A stretch of DNA of 26,386 nucleotides from an uncultured Bacillaceae bacterium (lineage in GTDB: Bacteria > Bacillota > Bacilli > Bacillales > Cytobacillaceae): NCBI GenBank assembly GCA_937995745.1, contig CALKIU010000004.1, positions 1 through 26,386 of the forward strand, read 5' to 3'. Positions 8,370 to 14,426 of the stretch are shown in pieces. The position numbers and the translations under genes are program-made. The notes beneath the pieces were generated by a model, which saw only the letters and a list, made by a program, of their open reading frames with translations, was not told where the DNA came from and did no database searches. Position 1 is the first letter of the stretch, and the number at the start of each line of letters is the position of its first letter.

Positions 8370-8385
8370 TGTGATGTTATTAACA
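8370..8385 (-). promoter_or_regulatory. FNR/CRP-like binding site upstream of torD1-dmsABC
   Basis: TGTGA-TGTTAT-TAACA matches the Bacillus Fnr consensus TGTGA-N6-TCACA at nine of ten defined positions. It is centred about 70 bases before the torD1 start codon. The A+T-rich stretch at 8334-8348 offers weak -10 candidates (TTTATA or TTTTTA) at a distance expected for an activator. Anaerobic activation is therefore inferred, not shown. Confidence 0.5.
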
Positions 8386-8432
8386 AATCTTTCAACTTTA
8401 TTATAATAATGTTGGTAAATCTTAGATATGTT

Positions 8433-8461
8433 CCGGCAGACGAAATTGCCGGCCATTTTTT
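8433..8461 (+). terminator. plus-strand terminator-like hairpin antisense to the torD1 leader
   Basis: CCGGCA (8433-8438), 8-base loop, TGCCGG (8447-8452), then CCATTTTTTA. On the plus strand this looks like an intrinsic terminator, yet no plus-strand gene ends here. On the minus strand it is simply a hairpin upstream of torD1. Confidence 0.5.
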
Positions 8462-8583
8462 ATAGCCGAATACAAAAAAATCCGCATGAATTTGTGACTT
8501 AAATTGTTGCCGATTTACAATCGTCTAATTTTTGTTAACCTTTTTTCCAAACAAGAAAAGTTTTCTTACAGTTTCCTTATAAA

Positions 8584-8612
8584 TTGAAAGAAATGTGACA
8601 TTGACTTACTAT
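8584..8612 (+). promoter_or_regulatory. sigma-A promoter of the candidate structured RNA
   Basis: TTGAAA (8584-8589), 17-base spacer, TACTAT (8607-8612). The predicted start is near 8619, and the next plus-strand terminator is at 8792-8815. Confidence 0.6.
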
Positions 8613-8618
8613 TATTGC

Positions 8619-8815
8619 TCTTCCGGCAAAGAAAAATGTTTCAAAAAATTAACAGACAAAAAGGGATGCAATGGATGACAATTGCACGACAGGAGAAGGC
8701 GAGCCGTTTTTACGATGGGACCCTATGTTTGGCAACAGCTATACCCATAAGAACGGTTCAATAAATCTGTCTGTGGGTGCAAAAAAGGGGCAAACATTGA
8801 AAAGAATGTTTTTTT
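8619..8815 (+). ncRNA. candidate structured small RNA or riboswitch-like element, unrecognised
   Basis: A long folded arm is visible. TTGCAC (8682-8687) pairs with GTGCAA (8777-8782), and GACAG (8688-8692) with CTGTC (8767-8771) across a 5-base bulge. GAGCCGTT (8701-8708) pairs with AACGGTTC (8752-8759), ATGGG (8715-8719) with CCCAT (8744-8748), and TGTT/AACA (8726-8737) caps it with a TGGC loop. One pair is G-U only if read on the plus strand, which supports this orientation. A promoter precedes and a terminator follows. It resembles no RNA family I know. A 48-codon frame from 8671, with AAGGG upstream, overlaps it and is an alternative explanation. Confidence 0.5.
8792..8815 (+). terminator. 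terminator of the candidate RNA
   Basis: AAACATT (8792-8798), 6-base loop, AATGTTT (8805-8811) and further T residues. The stem is short and A+T rich, so it is a moderate terminator. Confidence 0.6.
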
Positions 8816-8910
8816 AAAGGAGCGGTCAGTCTTAAACCTAATAATCTGTGCTATTTCCCGCATTTCTATTTGTGAAAAAACAATTAATCCAACGGGTCTT
8901 GCGGCTTTAA

Positions 8911-8956
8911 ACAAAAAGATGTTCCAAAAGCGGCAAATTGCCCATGGAACATCTTT
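8911..8956 (-). terminator. terminator of reductase module 2
   Basis: AAAGATGTTCCA (8915-8926) and TGGAACATCTTT (8945-8956) form a 12-bp stem with a smaller GGCA/TGCC stem inside the loop. On the minus strand the stem runs into TTTTTGTTT, and it begins about 20 bases after the dmsC2 stop. Confidence 0.88.
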
Positions 8957-8978
8957 CATTCAATTTTATTTATCAAAT

Positions 8979-9836
8979 TTATCCGATTCCGATGGACACC
9001 CCGGTTCCGTAAAAGATGTATCTGCCGATAAATTCTCCGATGAGCACTAAAATTAAAGCGAGGTAAAAAAGCGCTGCCTTTTTCTCAAGTTTTTTGTACA
9101 AAACATATCCTAATACACCGAACCCGGAAATGGTTAATAACCAACGTACTACTGAAGCAATCCCGTAAGTTTCTGTTAACAGATGAGCCGCTTGAACGCC
9201 CGCTTGACCGGCATTGACAAGCCCGGATGTGTATACAGGCAAATAGATCAGCTGCAAAACGACGGCAGCCAATCCTACAACGGTGAATACTTTTAAAATA
9301 TTCACGGTGCTTTCTGTTTTTGCTTCTTTCGATAACGACATTAATACGATGGCAAACACCGCTCCGTATACGATCGTCGTTCCGAAGAAAACAAAATATG
9401 TGTTTACATCTGCCCATGCCGGTTTAATCGTTGAAGTATAAATGCTTGCCATGCTGAATATCGCGCCAATGCCGATGATCGATGCAATCCAGCCGGCGGC
9501 TTGGCTCCATTTTCCTCTCTTTTCAAGCAAAAAACTGATAAGCCACATTAAAAAGAATCCGCCTGAAAAAAGAATCTCCCGGCTCAGCCAAGAAGAACCC
9601 AGATTTCCAATGGAACGGTATGCCCCGAGCGGTGTGCCCAAGTGGAAAACAGAACAAATAAAAGCGAGAATCACAATGGGACCGACAAGAAGCATGCCCG
9701 TTTTTGTAACTTTTAAACTTTCTTCCGTACCAATTTTATTTTTCAGAGATCGCACAATAACCATAAATATAAAAGAACCAACGGCCAGTTGCATTAACAA
9801 GGTAAACATCATTAACGGCCATTCTTCGGCAAACAT
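8979..9836 (-). CDS. dmsC: DMSO reductase family membrane anchor, module 2
   Basis: 285 aa, about eight hydrophobic helices, DmsC family. FAEEWPLMMFTLLMQLAVGSF is the typical opening, and VFHLGTPLGAYRSIGNLGSSWLSREIL the signature loop. It should oxidise menaquinol and feed DmsB2. AAAGGAGG lies about 10 bases before the ATG. It ends module 2 and is followed by a strong terminator. A 164-base gap with a large inverted repeat separates it from dmsB2, unlike module 1 where dmsC follows at once, so its expression may be tuned separately. Confidence 0.9.
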   Translation of the reverse strand: MFAEEWPLMMFTLLMQLAVGSFIFMVIVRSLKNKIGTEESLKVTKTGMLLVGPIVILAFICSVFHLGTPLGAYRSIGNLGSSWLSREILFSGGFFLMWLISFLLEKRGKWSQAAGWIASIIGIGAIFSMASIYTSTIKPAWADVNTYFVFFGTTIVYGAVFAIVLMSLSKEAKTESTVNILKVFTVVGLAAVVLQLIYLPVYTSGLVNAGQAGVQAAHLLTETYGIASVVRWLLTISGFGVLGYVLYKKLEKKAALFYLALILVLIGEFIGRYIFYGTGVSIGIG

Positions 9837-9895
9837 TCCGTCACAGCCTCCTTTATAAAAATGGAATATTATTGCTGCGCAAGATGAATTTTGGT

Positions 9896-9975
9896 ACCGC
9901 GGCGGCTTTCAAGGAAAGTTTTTCCTCTTAATGAAAACCGGGCTGAAACGCATGATTTGCCAACACCGCCGCGGT
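9896..9975. repeat. long-range inverted repeat between dmsB2 and dmsC2
   Basis: ACCGCGGCGG (9896-9905) and CCGCCGCGGT (9966-9975) are perfect complements separated by 60 bases. The loop contains a second small hairpin, AGGAAA/TTTCCT (9911-9925). It occupies most of the gap before dmsC2 and would fold strongly in the mRNA. No T tract follows, so a role in mRNA processing or stoichiometry is inferred. Confidence 0.7.
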
Positions 9976-10000
9976 TTTGATATTTCCTTTGATTTGCTGC

Positions 10001-10552
10001 TTATTTTAAAGCTTCAACTTTCGCATGAATGATGATGGATGGATTCGTCATCTTTTTGTCGGGCAAAACTTTCAAATCCGGAAGTTCCCCGTATTTTTCT
10101 TTTAATTCGCCAAGATCCCCAAACTCAATTGCCCTCATGGGACACGAATCAACACATACCGGATTTAAACCTTGATCTACAAGATCGGCGCAGCCGTCGC
10201 ACTTTCCGCATTTCCCCTGCTCCTCAAGGTACTGGGGACGCCCATACGGACAAGACCACATGCACATTTTGCAACCGATGCACTTTTCACGGTCTTGAAC
10301 AACGAGACCGTCCGACTTCCGTTTATAAATGGCGCCGGTCGGACAATTTTTAGCGCATTTCGGATCGGCACAATGATTGCATCCTATAGAAAGGTAATAG
10401 CCCCACACGTTCGGAAATATTCCGCCTTCAAAGCTGAATACTTCTCTGAACAACTCTCCAACTTTCAAATCATTTTTATCTTTACAAGCAATCTGGCATG
10501 CTTTGCATCCTGTACAAATCACTGAGTCAAGATAAAAACCCTTTTGTCCCAC
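10001..10552 (-). CDS. dmsB: DMSO reductase family 4Fe-4S electron-transfer subunit, module 2
   Basis: 183 aa with four cysteine groups (CTGCKACQIAC, CNHCADPKCAKNC, CIGCKMCMWSC and a C-terminal CGKCDGC...CVDSC) for four [4Fe-4S] clusters. Between the third and last groups the sequence reads GKCGKCDGCADL, with one cysteine more than module 1 at this place. The start is GTG with an excellent AGGAGGTGA about 7 bases upstream, and the N-terminus MGQKGFYLDSVICTGCK matches the module 1 protein. It begins 13 bases after dmsA2 and is almost certainly cotranscribed with it. Confidence 0.92.
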   Translation of the reverse strand: MGQKGFYLDSVICTGCKACQIACKDKNDLKVGELFREVFSFEGGIFPNVWGYYLSIGCNHCADPKCAKNCPTGAIYKRKSDGLVVQDREKCIGCKMCMWSCPYGRPQYLEEQGKCGKCDGCADLVDQGLNPVCVDSCPMRAIEFGDLGELKEKYGELPDLKVLPDKKMTNPSIIIHAKVEALK

Positions 10553-10565
10553 GAGCAGTCACCTC

Positions 10566-13178
10566 CTAGAAAATAATTCTCCGTTCCCACTCAGCATCAG
10601 GTTTTAGTGGTTCTCCTTTATATTTCTCAACGCGGACAATCGTTGTATTCCAAGGCTCTTCTCCTTGTCCGCTCAGCCGCGCGCCGCAAAGGATATTGGT
10701 CGCTCCGGCTTTGTCGATTCCGGTTTCTTCATCAATCTCAACCCAGGCGCCTTCACCGAGGACTACGACTCCCGGCATAACAGCTTCGGTAAGTTTCACC
10801 GGTCTGATACATTTTCCGTACTCGCTTTCTATTAACACCGTATCCCCGTCTTTAAGACCAAGCGCTTTTCCGTCCCTGGCATTCATGAAAAACTCCTGCG
10901 GGTACGCTTCCCTGAGCTGCGGAATATTGTCAAAAACAGAGTGTGAACGTCTTCCGTAGTGGACGGTTACCAACTGGAAAGGATATTTGCCTTTTTCTTT
11001 TTTCTCCCAATCTTTAAACGTATCTTCATATCCATCCAACGGCGGCTCATACTTGGCAATCGGCGGAATGGTCGTCAATCCGTATGCCGCAATCTTGTCG
11101 GAAAGGGCCTGACAATGAATTTCAAGTTTTCCGCTGGCAGTATTAAGGGGGTTTGCCTCCGGATCTTTTATAAAATCTTCTCCCTGAATGACAGTGAAAT
11201 TATCACCCGGTGATCTGGGAACCTGATAAACCCCTTGTTCAATCAATTCATTGAGGCCGATTCTTCCTTTTTGCGGTTTCCCTTCGACGCCCCATTCTTT
11301 CAGATCCTTTTCCGTAATCGTTACTAACGGTTCGTACCCTTCGCCGTCATCTGTTATCACTTCGGCGCCGGCAAGTTTGTTGAAGAATTGCTGTTTCTCG
11401 CTGATGGGATAAATTTCATCCGGATCCAAACCAAGCCTTTTGGCGAGTTCACGATCGATTTCTTGTTCTGTTTTCGCTTCAAACAGCGGTTCTGTCACTT
11501 TTTGCGAAACAATGATCGCTTCCGGATTTCCTTGCATAACATTTCCGACTTTTTCCCATTCTGTCGTCGTAGGCAGAACGATATCAGCGTATTTTGAAAT
11601 CGTTGACAGGACGATATCGTTTGTTACAACGAAATCCACTTTTCTGAACGCTTCAATCCCTTTGTTTATGTCGGAAGATTGGTTCAAAAAGTTGTACCCG
11701 CTCCCGTCGCGAACGAGCCAAATTAAGCGGATATCGCAAGGAACTTTTCCTTTTCCGTTCGTTCCGGTGTATTCCCCTTTCAAAATGGCATCGTATGTTT
11801 CACAATACGCCATTCCGTGAGCGTCAGGATTGGTTGGATTCGCCCATCTGTATCCGTCGTAAGGCCCGTATGTGGCATCAGGGAAAAGCGGATTGACTGC
11901 GGGCGGAAGGCCTGAACTGCCGCCTTTTACAAGTGTTTTCCCTCCGTAGCTTTGATTCGATGCATAGTTCATCACCCATACCCCGGCGCCGGGTTTGCCG
12001 ACATTGCCGGTCATCCAGCCGACCGTTAAAAACGCCTGGCAAAACTGCTGGCCCCTGTAAGTGCGGGCAGGCGCAAAGGAGGACGTAAAAATCATCGGCT
12101 TGGTTGTTGCGATTTCCGTCGCGAAACTCCGAATCAGGTCAGGATCCGTTCCGCAGATCTCAGAAGCCCATTCCGGAGTCTTCGGAATTCCGTCGTAAGT
12201 TCCCAAGACATAATCTTTAAAGTTTTCTTTCGGATCCGCACCTTCCGGCATATGGTCCGCATCAAAACCAACCGTATAACGATCCAAAAATTCTTGGTCG
12301 TGCAAGTTGTTTACAATCATATGATATGCCATGCCGAGAAGAAGCGCGGTATCAGTACCGGGACGGCAAGGAATGTACTGGTCGGCCAATGTCTTTACCG
12401 ACGGGGTTACGACCGGATCAACAAAAATAAATTTTGCCCCGGCTTTTTTGGCCTGCAAAAGATTGTAAGTCGGGTTGCCCAAATTTGAACGGGCAGGGTT
12501 TGCTCCCCACATCACAATCAATTTTGCGTTTCTCCAATCCAAACGGTCATTGGCCTGCCATGAGAAAAACCCGGTCATCGTTTCCAAAGGCACGCCCCAG
12601 GCACCTGATGAAGACGAACCCCACCGAACGAGCCCCCCGCCGTAATAGTTCAAAAGCCTGCTTGTCCCAAGGATGGATTTATTTCCGTAAGTTTCTTTAA
12701 TCCGCTTCAGTTCAGCGGCTACAAGATCCAAAGCTTCATCCCATGAAATGCGGACCCATTCGTCCCTTCCGCGCAGTTCTTTTCTTCCGCCACCTGGCTC
12801 CCAATGTTTCCGTTTCATCGGATATTTGAGTCTGTCAGGACCGAAAACTTGATGTCGCTGGGAACGTCCGCGATGGCATCCTCTCTGCTGCGGAAAGTCC
12901 GGGCTGTCCGGATGGGTATCGTCAGTCTTTTGTCTCACGACAACGCCGTCAACTACCAGCGCTTTATTAACACAACGTCCGCCGCAATTATGCCAGCAAG
13001 CGGCACTGACCCATTTTCCTTCTTTCTTCAATTCTTTTGCCGCCGCTTCGGAAGACAGTTTCTTTAAGCCATAACCGGCACCGGAAACAGCGGCCGTTGT
13101 CGTAACCGCCGCGCCCAGTCCCAAAAACTTTCTGCGGCTGAGCTTATACTTCATTGCTTTGTCCAGAAGATTTGACAT
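10566..13178 (-). CDS. dmsA: molybdopterin catalytic subunit, DMSO reductase family, module 2
   Basis: 870 aa, about 70 longer than its paralogue. The Tat signal is SRRKFLG at 14-20. The N-terminal cluster site is Cys61, 65, 69 and 101, and the last cysteine is followed by HRGRS. PDRLKYPMKRKHWEPGGGRKELRGRDEWVRISWDEAL is the family block with an insertion not found in module 1. The molybdenum-ligand region reads GGGLVRWGSSSSGAWG, with serines (about Ser190) aligned to the ligand position. The C-terminal domain binds the pterin dinucleotide. It is clearly an oxidoreductase of the DMSO/selenate/S-oxide branch, but the altered active-site segment means its substrate may not be DMSO. It lies 23 bases after torD2. 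Confidence 0.88.
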   Translation of the reverse strand: MSNLLDKAMKYKLSRRKFLGLGAAVTTTAAVSGAGYGLKKLSSEAAAKELKKEGKWVSAACWHNCGGRCVNKALVVDGVVVRQKTDDTHPDSPDFPQQRGCHRGRSQRHQVFGPDRLKYPMKRKHWEPGGGRKELRGRDEWVRISWDEALDLVAAELKRIKETYGNKSILGTSRLLNYYGGGLVRWGSSSSGAWGVPLETMTGFFSWQANDRLDWRNAKLIVMWGANPARSNLGNPTYNLLQAKKAGAKFIFVDPVVTPSVKTLADQYIPCRPGTDTALLLGMAYHMIVNNLHDQEFLDRYTVGFDADHMPEGADPKENFKDYVLGTYDGIPKTPEWASEICGTDPDLIRSFATEIATTKPMIFTSSFAPARTYRGQQFCQAFLTVGWMTGNVGKPGAGVWVMNYASNQSYGGKTLVKGGSSGLPPAVNPLFPDATYGPYDGYRWANPTNPDAHGMAYCETYDAILKGEYTGTNGKGKVPCDIRLIWLVRDGSGYNFLNQSSDINKGIEAFRKVDFVVTNDIVLSTISKYADIVLPTTTEWEKVGNVMQGNPEAIIVSQKVTEPLFEAKTEQEIDRELAKRLGLDPDEIYPISEKQQFFNKLAGAEVITDDGEGYEPLVTITEKDLKEWGVEGKPQKGRIGLNELIEQGVYQVPRSPGDNFTVIQGEDFIKDPEANPLNTASGKLEIHCQALSDKIAAYGLTTIPPIAKYEPPLDGYEDTFKDWEKKEKGKYPFQLVTVHYGRRSHSVFDNIPQLREAYPQEFFMNARDGKALGLKDGDTVLIESEYGKCIRPVKLTEAVMPGVVVLGEGAWVEIDEETGIDKAGATNILCGARLSGQGEEPWNTTIVRVEKYKGEPLKPDAEWERRIIF

Positions 13179-13201
13179 ATTGTTTCACCCCTAACTTTTC
13201 C

Positions 13202-13894
13202 TCATTGTTTCAGGTTATCAAGAAGCTCTTGAAGGCAAGTTTTATCTATTGTCAAAAATCCTGTGAGGATTTTTACCATACCTTTATAAAAATCCGTATT
13301 CGAACTCTTCATCACTTTTTCTTTAAACATAGGCGTCCAATTTAACAGGTGCTCCTCCAAAAAAGACATTTGGCTTTTCACCAATTCATGAATTTCTGCA
13401 AAATTTTCCTCTTTCAGGGAATCCAGAACTCTGTTGCTCAACTGGTACATAAAGTCCAATTCCAACCCTAAATGATCATCCGCTTCATGCCGGTATGCTT
13501 TTGGAATGAGCTGATGTTTCAAATAGAATCTTCTTACTTCCAATGTTTCTTCTTGAAAAAGAAGTCCGTCTTTGTTTGTATATGAAGATTCCCATATCGG
13601 CGCCGGAAGTCTGCCAGGGCCTATGAACATTCTTGTATAGTCCCAATGCAAGTCATCAAAATCTTGATTTAGATTAAAAGTTTTAAAATAAAAAAGGATT
13701 TGCTCGATTCCCTCTTTTATTTCCCTGTTTTCTTCTCTAAAAGGAAAATCGTCGATCAAGCCGTCTTGAAGCGCCTGAACAAATTCTTTCGCCGGTTCCG
13801 CCAAAAATACCCTTCGTAAAATGTCGTACGAAAACATTCTCAATTCCAAGAGATGTTCCATTTGGGACATGTCAATTTCTTGTAATTGCACCAT
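13202..13894 (-). CDS. TorD/DmsD-family chaperone, module 2
   Basis: 230 aa, TorD-like: RMFIGPGRLPAPIWESSYTNKDGLLFQEETLEVRRFY is the family core, followed by HEADDHLGLELDFMYQL. It should bind the Tat signal of DmsA2 and assist cofactor loading. The frame is open to a TTG at 13969 with no ribosome site. AGAGGTGG lies 8 bases before the ATG at 13892-13894, which gives a length close to the module 1 chaperone. It is the first gene of module 2, so the promoter lies upstream of 13970. Confidence 0.85.
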   Translation of the reverse strand: MVQLQEIDMSQMEHLLELRMFSYDILRRVFLAEPAKEFVQALQDGLIDDFPFREENREIKEGIEQILFYFKTFNLNQDFDDLHWDYTRMFIGPGRLPAPIWESSYTNKDGLLFQEETLEVRRFYLKHQLIPKAYRHEADDHLGLELDFMYQLSNRVLDSLKEENFAEIHELVKSQMSFLEEHLLNWTPMFKEKVMKSSNTDFYKGMVKILTGFLTIDKTCLQELLDNLKQ

Positions 13895-13981
13895 TTGATT
13901 TTCCACCTCTTTATGCTTTGTTCCAAAAAGAAACCAAGCATCCTCTCCTTTTTTAAGTTCATGAAACAAGCGTCGCTTCCC

Positions 13982-14021
13982 AATATAAGGAATTCCGGAA
14001 TGACTCTAATATTTATTAGAG
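13982..14021 (-). promoter_or_regulatory. palindromic operator overlapping the -35 of module 2
   Basis: CTCTAATA-TT-TATTAGAG (14004-14021) is a perfect 8-2-8 palindrome. On the minus strand TATATT (13982-13987) is a fair -10, and no -35 consensus exists at the proper distance. The palindrome centre falls roughly 38-41 bases before the expected start, where a class II activator would sit. The half-site does not match Fnr, Rex or Fur as I know them. Confidence 0.5.
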
Positions 14022-14324
14022 AAACATAGTTTTTGGTTTAAAATGTCACCGAATAACAAAAAATCTCCTGATATATTGGAACCTCATACAATAAACCAAG
14101 ACCTCGAATGTGATATTGGTTGTTGATAATCTTGAAAATTTCACATTTTCGTGAATCATGGATGGCAAATAGCAGATATTGCCGGTCATTGATGAATGGC
14201 AAATGCAACCGAAGGGGCGGAAACAAGTTCACAACTATGTCAAAATGCAAAAAATCTGTTTCTTGATGAGAAGGAAATGAAGAAGTTTTTTCTAAGGCCG
14301 TTCCCGAGTTTGTGGAAAAAAGTT

Positions 14325-14372
14325 CACAAAAAAAGCTTCCGCCCGGCAAATTATGGCCGGGCAGAAGCTTTT
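14325..14372 (-). terminator. terminator of the CoA-disulfide reductase gene
   Basis: AAAAGCTTC (14331-14339) pairs with GAAGCTTTT (14364-14372), and GCCCGGC (14341-14347) with GCCGGGC (14356-14362). On the minus strand a run of T residues follows. It lies 55 bases after the stop codon. Confidence 0.93.
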
Positions 14373-14426
14373 CCCGCAAAATGCATTCAATTGTTTTACA
14401 GATCATTCCTAAATAGTTATAAATCG

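Larger units (their letters stand above)
8309..8978. other. 670-base intergenic region between the two reductase modules
   Basis: Reading left to right it holds the upstream region of torD1 with an FNR-like site, a plus-strand hairpin with T tract, a plus-strand promoter, a long foldable element with terminator, and the minus-strand terminator of module 2. Each is entered separately. No protein over 50 codons is convincing; a 48-codon plus-strand frame (8671-8817) overlaps the foldable element. Confidence 0.8.
13895..14426. other. intergenic region upstream of reductase module 2
   Basis: It contains the module 2 upstream region with a perfect palindrome (14004-14021) and the terminator of the CoA-disulfide reductase gene (14331-14372). 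A 122-codon minus frame (14038-14406) spans that terminator, resembles nothing and is not called. The middle part (14100-14280) shows nothing I recognise. Confidence 0.7.

Noticed and set aside
8619..8815. Moco, c-di-GMP, THF or SAM riboswitch
   Set aside because: I compared the conserved cores I remember for these classes and none fitted; the element is left unnamed.
8723..8959. 78-codon minus-strand frame between the reductase modules
   Set aside because: It overlaps the module 2 terminator and the foldable element and lacks a convincing ribosome site.
14038..14406. 122-codon minus-strand frame
   Set aside because: It includes the terminator of the persulfide reductase, shows no family resemblance, and has no ribosome site.
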